Source of the DNA: Hymenopus coronatus | Taxonomy: Eukaryota; Arthropoda; Insecta; Mantodea; Hymenopodidae | DNA length: 64,000 nt | Assembly: GCA_030762935.1 (NCBI GenBank) | Contig: CM060895.1 | Location: forward strand, 79,368,001 to 79,432,000 | Direction: 5' to 3' | Part shown: positions 22,590-33,829 of the stretch, one piece after another | Numbering within the stretch: the first letter of the stretch is position 1 | Layout: every line of letters begins with the position of its first letter | Translations under genes and position numbers: made by a program | Notes under the pieces: generated by a model | What the model was told of the DNA's origin: nothing | What the model saw: the letters and a program-made list of their open reading frames with translations, nothing else | Databases searched by the model: none

Positions 22590-22960
22590 AATGGTATTTG
22601 AATATTGTCGCTAGCCAGCCAATAATGTACTTAGAAATGTAGAATTAAGACTCAGTACCATAGCCGGGATTTGAGCCTCGGGTCTACCGGTCTCAAGCCA
22701 ATTGCTCTAACCACTCAGTTACCATGGTTAACATACCAGCACGACATGAAATTCCTCAACTGACTCGCATATTTCCCGGTGCACCACAAAATCATCCCAA
22801 ATTATTTTGAGACACATATCCCAATGGCAACTTACAATATAGTAAGTTCTTTAAGTTTCGGGATTCATAATTTAGTTAACCATTATGGTCAATTAGTATT
22901 TGTTTAAATGTTGTTTTTCTTACAAGCCGTGTTTGGGACATGTGTTGGACTAGTAGATTC
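22590..22960. mobile_element. family D element, incomplete
   Basis: The minus-strand tRNA-like arm (ATAGCCGGGATTTGAGCC, then CAATTGCTCTAACCACTCAG) is followed by the family centre CTCAACTGACTCGCATATTTCCC and CAAATTATTTTGAGA. The second arm lacks its tRNA-like part. A separate TTTTTCTTACAAGCCGTGT scrap at 22912-22960 matches the outer edge of the family. Confidence 0.65.
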
Positions 22961-23192
22961 CATTGAAAATATATTGTTAATTAGAACTGCTGCACACAAA
23001 TAAATAAATAAATTAAAAGCATTCGATTATTATAAGACCCATCTTTTCAGGGTTGGATATAAAAAGATGAGCTTGTTCTTTTCAAGGAATACTTAATAAA
23101 AAAACTAAGCTATTCTTCTCAGTAATAGAAGGATGAGTGTGGTATATAACTAATTAAAATCTCAATAATGACCGACGGTGGACACCCCGCTT

Positions 23193-23985
23193 TTTATTTT
23201 CTCTACTTAGTATATGATGCATAGGTATTCCGTCCAAAATTCGATACCGAGATTTCACTGGAAATACACCCTAAGCCACTGTATCCTAAAAAGCATTTTT
23301 AGAAAAAGACCGCGCGTGCGTGCGTGTGTGTGTGAGTATACGATAACTAAAATACGAAACGCCGCTATTTGATATTTAATTTAAGCATCATCCAAGAATG
23401 AGAGACGAAGATTTTCAACAAAATCGTCCCACTCCAAACTGCACATACATGGAAAAAATTCAAAAATTTTGTTTTTCTCAAAAATGGCTCTAAGGATTTT
23501 GACTAGAATACCTTATATTACAGATACTTATATGAAAATAAAATTTATACCTCTTAATTTTTTGGGAAGTTCTCTCAAGTCTGAATGGCTTTGTATAACT
23601 GGGAAACCATAGACAAAAACTTACTCGACAAAAAATGTAGATCTCATTAAAACATATTATCAATGCATATAAACAGTTTGTGGATTTAATAATTTTCGAG
23701 AGATTCCTTATTGGTTTCAGTTTTAAAATATATCAACATTACTCATACGAGAATGCGTCAACTCCTGGCTTTGCAATTCACACAGCAACCAGCTTTTAAA
23801 AGATTGTTTAACGCCTTAGCCTATTGCATTCCCTTATTTTCGTTCTATTTATAAGGGTCTAAGTAATATGACCATTTTTGATAATGTTTATAAAGGTAAA
23901 TATAAAGTAGATAGAAGAACAGCGTTTGTAAGAATAATGTTTACAGGGAATTATGAAAGTCGTGTGAATAGAACACATCAGATTA
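23193..23985 (-). repeat. R1 copy, full length
   Basis: Tail TTTTATTTTCTCTACTTAG; a GCGTGCGTGTGTG microsatellite; head GTGTGAATAGAACACATCA. Confidence 0.85.
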
Positions 23986-24344
23986 TTTACCCGGAACGTA
24001 CCTTCAATTGCATATCTCACTTTGTTAGTAATCAGTAGGTATAAGAAGATATCTATTCACTATACGAAAAGAAGACATTATTGCATTGAAATTAAAATCT
24101 TAGTTATACGTCTTCTTCTAATGAGTTCTTAGTAATTAAAGGTGTTAAGTATCATTGTCTTCATTAACCAGGGATCCAAGATTAGTGTCATGAATAATGG
24201 CTAGAAGCTGCATGGCACGCAGTAGATAGTTTTGTTGTTTTTAAGTTATACTGTTCAAATCCCCCCCCCCCCCAGCCCCCCGCATACTCAGACACACAAA
24301 TATTTTCCTACAAATTATTTTTCCATACCATATGCTATAATGTT
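23986..24344. other. unassigned spacer with poly-C
   Basis: A C-run interrupted by AG lies at 24261-24282. No gene seen. Confidence 0.4.
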
Positions 24345-24927
24345 CTTATGAGAAACGAAATGTATATCTTACATTTTCTAGTTATAATATCTGAAGACTT
24401 CTGTGTAATTTGTAAACTATAAAAGATAGAAACTTACTACATACAAATTATAGATCTGGTTAAAGCACACAATTTATGTCATATGTTACAGTTAACTGAT
24501 ATTTTGTGTTATTTACTTAAATTTTAATTATTTAAACTTTTCTCAAACCGGATGTCATCTTTCGTTTAACATCTCTTTTGTTTTATTTCTGGCCAAGCTA
24601 CGAGAATCCAATTAGAAAGCTTTTAAAGGATTGGACTATAGCATTCGTTTCAGCACCTTTTTTAATTTAAAGAATTTTTTTAGTCATTGAAATAATTTTA
24701 AGTTTTGTGTAACTTATTTGAGTTAGACTAAAGTAAAAGAACACCCATAATATAATAACTTAATTACTGCATTTGTTAAGCCTAGTGTATTCTCATATTT
24801 CCCCAAAACGTATAAGAAAGCAAGTAATAAGACTGTGTCTCGATTAACATGATGTAGTTAACAGAATATTTTCTGTGAGAACAGTTTGTTTATGGAACGT
24901 ATGAATGGAGCACATCAAACATTTTTA
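24345..24927 (-). repeat. R1 head-side fragment, diverged
   Basis: Matches from GAAACGAAATGTATATCTTA to GGAGCACATCAAACATTTTT, with about 100 bp of unrelated AT-rich sequence near 24650-24760. Confidence 0.7.
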
Positions 24928-25022
24928 TTCAGAATGCCTCAAAACATATTTCCATGAAATCTCAATAGAATGTTTTGAGTGAAATACAATACTTTCCTAC
25001 TTATACATAGTAGAGAAAGGAT
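24928..25022 (+). repeat. R1 tail fragment
   Basis: TCAGAATGCCTCAAAACATA through to TTATACATAGTAGAGAAAGG. With the reverse fragment on its left this looks like another R1 inserted into R1. Confidence 0.7.
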
Positions 25023-25600
25023 AAAGGATGCAACGGAGACAAACATCTACCATGAGGAAGAGATGAAAAAGGGAAATACAGACTACATATATAAAACTGA
25101 GATGCTTGGAAATCTTAACATTTCTAAGTCTTAAGAAACCATCCCGCGGCTGGAGCAACCGAAGCGATCAAGTGACCCGTCAACCTGACAATCCTCTACG
25201 GTTCACGAAAAGTTTTTTTTTTTTTCCATTGGATAGGCATCCGCTTCATCCCCTCCCCCCCGTCTCGACATACACTTCGAAACTTTGAAATACACCTGAA
25301 AGACAAAACGGAATGTAGGGAAATTATGTAAATAAAATCCTGAAAGGTGGAAGCAACCCTCCCCCCAGCATTTAATCACTGACCACGAGAACCACAAAAA
25401 ACTCATTGGTCAGAGCGGCCCTCCCGAACGCACACGTTACCTCGGCGCCATCTCGCTCGGTACGTAATAGAGAAGGAAAAACGTAATGCTGAACCTACGG
25501 GAAAGAAATTCGCGCATAAACTTTCGGAAGTTCAAGTTCCAAATGAGAGCTTATCTAATGTTGGTAGAGAAAACGAGGTAAAAGGAGTCTTTTGTGGATA
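25023..25600. other. unassigned, moderately GC-rich segment
   Basis: Higher GC than the surroundings (25130-25460). Short open frames here have no recognisable domain. It may be part of the transposon whose relic follows. Confidence 0.35.
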
Positions 25601-25604
25601 ATAA

Positions 25605-25910
25605 AGATAATTTTAGGCTCCAAGTTCTTACAGAGGAGATGCTGAAAGAATTCGTTCAAACTTTGAACGTTCACCTCCAAAATCTCTCATGCATACAGTT
25701 GAATGGTTCAACACACTTACGTTGATGCAACATCTGTTCGAATACCTACACATTTATTACAAGAAATCACTTCCGAAGTGAAACCACGTGACCTAACAGC
25801 TAGATTACACTTGTGTAATGGATTCTGTGTTCAATTGGCGAGAGTGAACCAAGCACAAAGGATTTCTCTGCTGATGGTTGAGCTGCGGAGTTTAATTTAA
25901 TTACCTATTC
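25605..25910 (+). pseudogene. Tc1/mariner-like transposase N-terminal relic
   Basis: The frame at 25626-25685 reads S-Y-R-G-D-A-E-R-I-R-S-N-F-E-R-S-P-P-K-S. It resembles the linker 'ENVERVRQSFxRSPxKS' that follows the helix-turn-helix (DUF4817-like) region of an abundant insect IS630/Tc1-type family. A second frame at 25703-25900 continues with L-L-Q-E-I-T-S-E-V-K-P-R-D-L and a Cys-Asn-rich end, in the place where related proteins have 'LVQELxxxDxxxRLxxC'. The two parts are in different frames and no catalytic domain is visible. The family name is from memory and moderate; the frameshift is seen directly. Confidence 0.45.
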
Positions 25911-26344
25911 TTTTCCTTGCTACAGATATACCTTACCTATTGCATTACATGTTTCATGAATGTTTGCGTTTAAATAAGGCAGTTTTATAGTGCGTAAAAT
26001 GCCTATTTTGCCGTTGGAGGTTTTTTCGAATCTAAGTCGTAATTAAGTTGGTTTTCCTGTTTATCCTATTTTACCTGTGTCATATTTGTATTTATGTTTT
26101 ATATCTGTAAATGTTTCATGTTCTTATTCACATTTCTTTTAATGTGTGTTATTTTTCACTATAAAATCATAATTAAATAATGAGAATCGACTATAATACT
26201 TAAAAGCCATTGAACAGTCTAGACAGGAGGCAATAAAGATCAAAGTATTCACTAAAGGAGCTGATGGTTTTGGTGATTGATCTTAGTGTACAATTAATAC
26301 TTTTTGACAAGCACTATATCTTTTCTATAGGTAACTTAGAGAAA
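25911..26344. other. unassigned AT-rich spacer
   Basis: Nothing recognised; composition T-rich. Confidence 0.35.
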
Positions 26345-26612
26345 AGGCGGCAACGTGGCCAAGTGGTTAGACATCTCGATCATAAGTGTCTGCATTTGGG
26401 ATTTATGGTGGAAGAAGTGACGTCTGGGTGGGTTTTCTCAGGGTCCTTCGGTTTCCCCCGTAACTCATTCCACCAACGCCTCTATCATCACCTTTTCTAT
26501 TACCCATTTCTCTTACATCTCATATCATGCACTTCCTCATGCTACGGGCCGACCACTCGTTGCTGGTTCTCCATTCTGTGGATAAAATGAATTAGAAAAG
26601 AATAAAAAATCT
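26345..26612 (+). mobile_element. tRNA-derived SINE
   Basis: The A box GTGGCCAAGTGGTTAGACA is at 26355-26373. The B box is degenerate near 26395-26410 (TTTGGGATTTATGG). The body contains GGTTTTCTCAGGGTCCTTCGGTTTCCCCC, typical of insect SINEs with a tRNA-Leu/Ser-like head. It ends in an A-rich AAAAGAATAAAAAAT tail, so the whole element is visible on the plus strand. Confidence 0.7.
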
Positions 26613-26815
26613 CATTTCCGCTGACTATATGGATTCAAACCACGAATTTCCTGCTTTCTGTTCAGTTCTAACCACTGAGCTGCTATGGCAACATGGCGAC
26701 ACAGCACTAAACGCGTTTTCCCGGTAAATCACAAGAATTCCTGAAATTATATAGAGATGTCACACCACAATGTTCAACTCCGAAGTTCCAGGCATTATAG
26801 TTAATCAATTATTAG
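26613..26815. mobile_element. family D element, one arm
   Basis: GGATTCAAACCACGAATTTCC and CTAACCACTGAGCTGCTATGG are the minus-strand tRNA-like arm. The family centre with TTTTCCCGGTAAATCACAAG follows. The second arm is absent. Confidence 0.6.
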
Positions 26816-26835
26816 ACCAATCAATTTGAATTAAT

Positions 26836-27142
26836 TTTCTCTTCTCACCAGTTGTGAGTAGAAGTTGGAGAGGTAGAATCTGACAGAAAATCTCAATGGA
26901 ATAGCCGGGATTTCAACCACGGATCTCCTTGTTTCCATCCAGTTGCTCTGTCCACGATCTACCATGGCAACATGTCGGCATGGCACTAAATTCTCCAAAT
27001 GACTCGCATTGTTATTGGTAAACCACAAGGAAATTCCAAGGATCAAAGGATCTCCGTGTTTCAATTCCTGGCTGTGGCATCGAGTTTTTCAGTCTGACTC
27101 TACTTTTCAATGTTATGTCCTACACACGACTGGTGCTGAAGA
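26836..27142. mobile_element. family D fold-back element, both arms
   Basis: The left arm is minus-oriented: TAGAATCTGACAG, ATAGCCGGGATTTCAACC, then CAGTTGCTCTGTCC. The right arm is plus-oriented: GGATCTCCGTGTTTCAATTCC, TGGCATCGAG, TTTTTCAGTCTGACTCTAC, TCCTACACAC. Centre about 80 bp. Confidence 0.7.
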
Positions 27143-27154
27143 AATAATAATTCA

Positions 27155-27227
27155 CACTCAAGAAAAATAGTTTGTTGCAGAAGAGTTATGAGTTGGTTAT
27201 GTGAATAGAAAAGTGAGATCTTTTTTT
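27155..27227 (-). repeat. R1 head stub
   Basis: AGTTTGTTGCAGAAGAG then GGTTATGTGAATAGAAA, i.e. a head only, immediately before the tail of the next reverse copy. Confidence 0.75.
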
Positions 27228-28038
27228 TCATTTTCTCTACACGTAATATGTATATAGCATAAAGACAAAATATTGTATTGCACCAAAAATTTGATACCAA
27301 GATTTCACCTGAAATACACGATTTGAGGTTCCCTGAATCCAAAAAAGAATTTTTAGAAAAATGTGCATGTATGTCTGTCTGTCCGTGTATTTAAATACCA
27401 ATGCTGGTATTTACGTTTACTATCTCCCAAGAATGCGACGCGAATATTTTTAAGAAAATACCCTCAACCGCAACTACGAGTACATGGAACACATTTTGAT
27501 TTACTCAAATATTGCTAAAGGATTCAATTAAAATTCCGCATATTAAAAATATCTGCATAGTTAATAAAATGCATACCTTGAATTTTCTGGGAATAGCCTC
27601 CCAAGAGCTGTTTATTTTGGATGAGTTTTGTTGAAATTTTATAACTGATAAACCGTAAGAGAGAAACAAAAGCTTACTAAATAAATACGTAGATCACGTT
27701 AAAGCACACAATTTGTATCACATACATTTTTTTTTGGTAGAGCTGACTGTTTCTGAGATATTCCTTGTAATTGTTTTCCGTTTTAAAATATTATACTTTT
27801 CTCATACAGCAATCTGTTAACTCATAGCCATCAGACAAAGACATTTCAATCACACAATAACCAGCTTTTAAAAGATTTGACGCTTTAGCCTGTGGTACTT
27901 CCTTATTTCCTTTCTGCTTACAAGGAAGCAAGTAATAAGATAATTTGTGCTAATTTTATCTTAATTAGCATGAAGCAAATAAAGAATAAGCTTTTTAACA
28001 ATATTTTGTTACAGAAATGTAGAGAAAGTCATGTGATA
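27228..28038 (-). repeat. R1 copy, near full length
   Basis: Tail TTTCATTTTCTCTACACG; head ends at GAGAAAGTCATGTGA, lacking the last 15 bp. The internal palindrome is changed to AAATACCAATGCTGGTATTT, still a perfect inverted repeat. Confidence 0.85.
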
Positions 28039-28061
28039 TTTCTTTTATCAGGTTGACTCAA

Positions 28062-28564
28062 TTAAATTAAAGTGAGTTTTATTTATGGACGCACTTCACA
28101 ACTGCTGCGATTCTTAGCGTCCCATTTTATATTTGGCGTAAAAGGCCACTTAATTTTGCAGAGAGGCCCCGTAAATCTACGACACGGTACCAATGACTTT
28201 ACTTCCCTTTCAAAGCAAGCCAAGCTAAGGATCTTGTGCACTCTTCCGGTTTTTTTTTTGTTGTTTTTTTTTTTTAACTAATACCGGGGTCTGATCAGGA
28301 CTCCGGCACTGTATACCCTACTTTTATTTACTTTTTATTTACCTTGTTTTTCTGTATTATTACTGGATTGCTGTTTTCTTACTGTTACAACACACACATA
28401 AACACAAACATATAACACCCAAGCCCACGGCGGGACTCGAACCCACGATCCCCAGCGCTACGAAGCACCAAAGCGGGACGCCTTGACGAGCGCGGCTCTG
28501 GGGACCGGAACGGGTTTGAACCCGCGATCTTGAGAAACAGTAACTAGCCTTGAGACCCGGAGGA
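28062..28564 (-). mobile_element. composite tRNA-related SINE-like element with 13-bp target duplication
   Basis: CAGGTTGACTCAA stands at 28049-28061 and again at 28565-28577. Between them, on the minus strand, two B-box-like blocks (GGGTTTGAACCCG near 28510-28528 and GTGGGTTCGAGTCCC near 28431-28446) are followed by a body with CCGGAGTCC, an A-rich interval (28251-28275) and a conserved block AAAGTAAAGTCATTGG to CGTAGATTTACGG, ending in AAAATAAAAC/TTAATTTAA. The body is shared with 53456-53690 and the head part with 59320-59570. It sits inside an R1 tail. Confidence 0.75.
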
Positions 28565-28577
28565 CAGGTTGACTCAA

Positions 28578-28645
28578 CGTATTTTCGGTGAAAGTTTAAT
28601 ATCGAATTTTTTTTATGCGCTGTACGTGATAGAAAAAGTAAAATC
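28578..28645 (+). repeat. R1 tail fragment
   Basis: TATTTTCGGTGAAAGTTTAATATCG through GCGCTGTACGTGATAGAAAAAGTAAAA. It continues from TTTTATCAG at 28043-28050 on the other side of the SINE-like insertion. Confidence 0.75.
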
Positions 28646-28789
28646 TCTATGTTAGTTTAACAAATAAAGGGTTTGTTTACTGTGGAAGGGACGATTGCAT
28701 TCTGCAATCAAATTACATTCGTAGACCAAAAAGTAAATTTCAGGGGAACATAACATGTTTAATGTCAGGTAAATTGAAAATTGCTGGGT

Positions 28790-29053
28790 ATTGTTTGAAC
28801 ACAATTCGCTTGCTGTGGTTGGTGCGTATCACGTGTAGGTAGTTTCCTGCGCCGTCGTGGTGGAATCCGCCTTCAAAGCGCCGCACTTGCTCCCTCAGTC
28901 AGTCAGTCTTCACCCGCTGCCCGATCCATTCGCACACCTCGAGTGATACGCGCGTATTCCAGTCGATATCAACTCCACAACAGCTGTTAGCCGCGAGAAA
29001 GTGCCACTTCCACTCTTATGCAAACCTTCATAGCCGCCTGACGTGCTATAAGG
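28790..29053 (+). promoter_or_regulatory. GC- and CpG-rich island, candidate promoter and first exon
   Basis: About 260 bp, clearly richer in GC and CpG than the AT-rich surroundings. It holds a repeated arthropod initiator-like TCAGTCAGTCAGTC at 28895-28908 and ends in a good splice-donor match, CTATAAG|GTAGGT, at 29052/29053. No ATG-led frame of note, so any exon would be 5' untranslated. R1 copies begin immediately after the donor. This is an inference from composition and motifs; it could also be the edge of an unknown repeat. Confidence 0.3.
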
Positions 29054-29074
29054 TAGGTCAAGCTTCACCTTAAA

Positions 29075-29545
29075 ATAAAAACACGATGTCGTACATTCAT
29101 ATGACTTTCTCTACCTCTTCTGCAAACAAACTATTCCTACCAAAGATCATTCTTTTATCTACATCATGCAAATCAGGTGAACATTAACAGAAGTTATCTT
29201 ATTACTCAGTTTCTTAAAAGTAGAAGAGAAACAAAGCAATATACTGGGCTATAGTGACATTCAAATCTATTAAAATCAGTCACTATACGATTTTCACTGA
29301 TATTCGATTCTCTTTCCCTGGCCAGGAGTAAAACAAAACAGAGATGAAAGACTTCCCGTTTGACAAAAGTTATGTTTTTTAAAATTAAAACCAGTAACAA
29401 AACCAGTAAAAAAAGTAACAAACATTTTTTCACGACATAAATTGTGTGTTTTAACGAGATCTATATTTTTGTATGGTAAGTTTTTATCAATCTCTTAGCA
29501 GTTACACAAAAATCTGAGGACTTACAGATGACTGGGATAAAATAA
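29075..29545 (+). repeat. R1 copy 1 of a one-direction array, tail half missing
   Basis: Head ACGATGTCGTACATTCATATG with CTTTCTCTACC; runs to the TCTCTTAGCAGTTACACAAAA block. Confidence 0.8.
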
Positions 29546-29690
29546 ATAAAAATCTGATCTGATACATTCACATAGCCTTTTATGTCTCCTTCACAACAAA
29601 CTGTTCTTAGAAAACCGTATTGTTTTATAAACTTTATGCTAATCGAGATAAACATTAACAGAAATAGTGTGACTATGTATTTCCTAACAA
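29546..29690 (+). repeat. R1 array, head fragment
   Basis: Head TCTGATCTGATACATTCACA, cut after the GTGTGACTATGTATTTCC block (about 145 bp). Confidence 0.8.
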
Positions 29691-30452
29691 AGTACTCTTA
29701 CAAAGACTATTCCTTTATCTACATCAAGCAATTAGATAAACATTAACAAAAGTTATCTTATTACAGTTCCTTAAAATCAGAAGGGAAACAAAGCAATACA
29801 CTAGGCTATATAGCAAGTCAAACCTTTTAAAAGTTGTCATTATATGATTTTTATTGACATTCGGTTCTTATTCCATGACCAGGAATAAAGTAAAAGATAG
29901 CTGAAACAGATGAAGACTTCCCTTTCGACAAACGTTTAAGAGAACTTTAAATTAAAACCAATAACAGGGAATATCTCTGAAATGGTTAGTATCACAAAAA
30001 AAAAAAATAGATAAATACATAAATTGTATGGCATAAATTGTGCGTTTTAACGAGATATACGTTTTTCGTGTAGTAAGTTTTTGGCTATCGCTTAGCAGTT
30101 GTGTAAACTTCTTTAATATGCCGCATTATAATCAAAATAATTACAATCATTTTTAAACGCTCGAAAATCTCAAAAAATGTTCCTTTGGTAGGGGTAGGGG
30201 GTTTTCATGAAAAGAATCGTGTAGCAGCTTTAATAGATGCTAAACTTAAATAAAAAATTTGGTTCTTAACCAGCTTTTCGAGTTTGAGTTATACATATAC
30301 ACATCCACAGAATACAATGCACTTTTTGCGATTTAGGGGTTTTCAAACATATCTTTACGGTGAAATCTCAGTATCGAATTGTTGGGTGGAATAAAATATC
30401 TTTTCTACCCACTATGTACATTGTACATACGTGTTAGAGAAAGTAAAAAAGT
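29690..30452 (+). repeat. R1 array, body and tail
   Basis: Starts just inside the head (CTCTTACAAAGACTATTCC) and goes to the tail ACATACGTGTTAGAGAAAGT. The microsatellite is reduced to ACATATACACATCCAC. Confidence 0.8.
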
Positions 30453-30609
30453 TGATGTGTTACATGTAATTGACTTTCTCAATCACTCTTCTACAAGCTA
30501 ATCTTAATCTATTATTTCGTATTTCGTATTAATTGAAATAAACTTCAACATTGCTTTATAGCAAAAAATACATTTCTTAGGTTAAATCTATAGGAAGTTA
30601 ATCCATATC
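30450..30609 (+). repeat. R1 array, head fragment
   Basis: Head GTTGATGTGTTACATGTAAT joined directly to the preceding tail through a shared A-run. Confidence 0.8.
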
Positions 30610-30857
30610 CGTAAAAAAACATTTAATTTATTCCATGTACATGACCTCTACTAGTCTGCAATAAAGTATTTTTCCAAAAGCTTCTAATTACTTCATGTTA
30701 ATCAAGGTAAACATTAACAGAAATTGTTTTAATGCATATATTCTTGTATTATAATCAGAATAATAGATTATGCTAAGCTAAAACGATATTCAAATCATTT
30801 AAGAGTTGGTAGTCAAGTGATGGCCCTAAAATTTCGTGCTATCTGCATGACATGGAT
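30610..30857 (+). repeat. R1 array, head fragment
   Basis: About 250 bp, head to the GATGGCCCTAAAATTTC block. Confidence 0.75.
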
Positions 30858-30985
30858 AAAAAAAATAAAAAAATATAATGTAATACATTCACATAGCCTT
30901 CTGTCTCCTTCACAACAAACTATTCTTAGAAAAGCTTATTCTTATATAAGCTTTATGCTAATCGAGATAAATATTAACAAAAATA
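30858..30985 (+). repeat. R1 array, head fragment
   Basis: Ends after GCTAATCGAGATAAATATTAAC, i.e. cut at the hairpin TAAT..ATTA block. Confidence 0.75.
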
Positions 30986-31808
30986 TTCTTACAAAAGATT
31001 ATTCTTTTATCTATATCATGTAAATAAAGATAAGCATTAACAGAAACTATCTTATTACACAGTTCCTTAAAAGTAGAAGGGAAATAAGGGAATACACCGG
31101 ACTAAAGGCGACTGTCAAATATTTTATAAAGTGTCACTATACGATTTTCATTGACATTCGGTTCTTCTCCCATGGCCAAGAGTAAACAGGAAGAGAGATG
31201 AAACGGACGAAGTATTCCCGTTTGGCAAAAGATTACGTTCTTTAAGATTAAAACCAATAACAGAGACTATCTCTGAAATGGTTAGCATCACAAAAAAGAA
31301 AGAAAGAAAGAAAGAACAAATTGTGTGTTTTAACGAATCTACATTTTTGAGTAGAAAAATTATGTCTATCGCTTAACAGTTATGTAAAGTCAATTTATAT
31401 TGAAACTTCCCAAGAAAGAAAGTTGTAAATTTTATCATGTAAACATTTTTAATATACAATTTTTTAAACAAAATCACTAGTTTTTTTTTAAAAGCTCGAA
31501 CATTTCGAAAAATATTCCATTTAAGCGGCAGTCTGGGGCGGGGGATTTTTCTGAAAATCTTTGTGTCGTTTCCTTGGAGGATATTGAACTTAAATAACAA
31601 ATTTGATATTTAACTAGCTTTTCGATTTTGAGTTATGCTGTCCACAGATTGTACATACAGGGACATTTTTTCTAAAAATGTGTTTTTCGGGAATCAGGGT
31701 TTTCAAAACATATATTTCCGGTGAAATCTCGGTATGGAAGTTTTGGATGGGGTAAAATACCTTCTGTATCTGCTATATGTATTGTATATACGTGCTAGAA
31801 AAAGTAAA
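30986..31808 (+). repeat. R1 array, near full copy without the first 50 bp
   Basis: Includes GGCAGTCTGGGGCGGGGG and TATATTTCCGGTGAAATCTCGG; tail GTATATACGTGCTAGAAAAAG. An AAAG microsatellite (31294-31316) is inserted at the ATCACAAAAA block. Confidence 0.8.
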
Positions 31809-31985
31809 CAACTGATGTATTACGTTCATATGACTTTCTCTATCACTCTTCCACATACATAACTAATCTTATAAAAGTTCATTCTTCTATTTGTTATCCA
31901 TCGAGATGAACTTTCACTATACATTTCTACATTTGGGCTATAGAGCTATTCAGATATTCAATTTTCTTTGCATGCCACCGAGAAA
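31806..31985 (+). repeat. R1 array, head fragment
   Basis: Head CTGATGTATTACGTTCATATG, about 180 bp with internal loss. Confidence 0.75.
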
Positions 31986-32233
31986 AAATGTATGTTGTAT
32001 TACATTCACATAACTTTCCCTACCTGTTCAACAACCTATTCTTTTAAAAGCTTAATCTTTTAATTACTTCATGCTAATCGAGATAAACATTAGCAGAAAT
32101 TGTAAAAGTAAAGCACTCTTGTAGCTACAACTGAAATAACATATTACGCTAGGCTAAAGCAATATTTATATAATTTAAGAGTTGTTCGCTAAATGATGAC
32201 TTTGAAATTTAGTGCTATTTACTGGGTTGAAAA
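31986..32233 (+). repeat. R1 array, head fragment
   Basis: Contains CATGCTAATCGAGATAAACA and TTAGCAGAAATTG, then runs to the GATGACTTTGAAATT block. Confidence 0.75.
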
Positions 32234-33052
32234 AAGTAAAAATATGATTTGCTACATTCACATAGCTTTCTACATCTGTTTTACAGCAAACTATTCTTAA
32301 AAAAGCTTATTCTTTTATTAAAGTTATGCTAATCGAGATAAATATTAGCTGAAATGATCCGATTACGTATTGACTCATATCTATACAAAATGAATAAGGA
32401 AATGCGCCAGTATAGTCAAATCATCGTAAAGATGGTAGAAAGGTAGTGAATAATCCATTCTCTTTGCATGTAAAGTAAAATAAGATAGAAAAGAAATTTC
32501 ATTTCCCATCTGAAAAAGTATAGATATTGAAAAATGGAAACCGATAACTAAAAATATCTCGGAAATGGTTAACTCCACAACAAATTAATTTGACATAAAT
32601 TATGTAGTTTAACGATTTCTCAAATGGATTAACAGCTATACACAAGTTAACCAGATTGAACAGGAAGGACTTCCCAGAAAATTATGACATATGCCAAAAA
32701 ATATCTTAATAGATGGTGATTTAATTTAAATCGATATATGCATTACTGTGAAAATCAAAATTTTGAAAAATGTCTCATATAGGATAGCTGGGGGGGGGAG
32801 GAGAAACTTTCTCGAAACTCTTCGTGTCGCATCTTTGGAAGAGACAGAACTGAATATCAGTTTTCGTATTTAACCGATTTGTTCAGACCCAGAAAGACAC
32901 ATGCACTAACTTATAATACATCATTTACACTTAGGCGGCTTTTTCTAAAACTGCTGTTCTATTTAGAGAGTTTCAAAACTTTATTTCCGGTGAAATTTCG
33001 GCATCAAAGTTTTGGGTAGAATAAAATACTATATGTAGTTAGAAGGTAAAAG
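32234..33052 (+). repeat. R1 array, near full copy
   Basis: Head ATGATTTGCTACATTCACATA; the G-run block is expanded to nine G at 32782-32791; the tail hairpin is reduced to ACTATATGTAGTTAGAAGG. Confidence 0.8.
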
Positions 33053-33059
33053 TAGCGAA

Positions 33060-33200
33060 TTTTTCCTAAAAAATTATTCAAACCAATAACTAGAATATTT
33101 CGTAAATGATTTCTCTCACAAAAATTATGACAAAATTCTGCATCTTTTGGCAAGCTCAGTTTGTACGGTTATACAAAGAGATTTCTTAAAGTAAAAAGTT
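33060..33200 (+). repeat. R1 middle fragment
   Basis: CAAACCAATAACTAGAATATTTC to TTATACAAAGAG; decayed. Confidence 0.6.
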
Positions 33201-33829
33201 TACTATAATCGGTAACAATTTGTTTTATAGTAAGCAATTTTTGAAATGTTTGGACAACCATAGAGAATCAACATTTAACTGCCCCTCCTTGCTTAGGACT
33301 CTACAGCCATTTAAACATCGTAGAAAACATCTGCTTCTTAGCATACTATGTTTTAACATCGTTTTTTCTCAAAATTATGTTTTCACACCTTCAAAATGTA
33401 CCACGAGTTTCAGTTTTTGTTTATATACAACTAGATTTTACAGAATGAGAAGTGTCTAATTAGTATCGACCAAATTATACTAACACCAATAGTACGTAAA
33501 AACAAAATATGAAAAAAAAATATTAATTTTGGAGATAAAAGTGTCTAACCCTTTAAAAAAGCTATAACAATTTATTAATCAAAGATAATGAAATATAACA
33601 GCTTTGCCTGTTGTTCAAAACTCCATTTCAAAAAATATTAACAAGTTTTTTCAAATTTTGAGGCGCCTGGAATATCACGAATATGATACACTTATACTTA
33701 CACAATAAAATTTATGAAATAATATATGTTTTGCAAAGTATTTATTAAATTTGTGTGAAATTTGGTATCGTATTAAAATAACAACACAACCACAGTACCA
33801 TCTTCAGAAAAATCAATACAGAAGTATAT
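33201..33829. other. unassigned AT-rich spacer
   Basis: An open frame of 79 codons (33220-33459) shows no domain. I see no repeat shared with the rest of the window. Confidence 0.35.

Noticed and set aside
24258..24285. Poly-C tract as a regulatory or viral signal
   Set aside because: Simple low-complexity run without neighbouring signals.
29075..33200. CRISPR-like or satellite array
   Set aside because: Units are irregular in length, are parts of a dispersed element and lack constant spacers or a fixed period.
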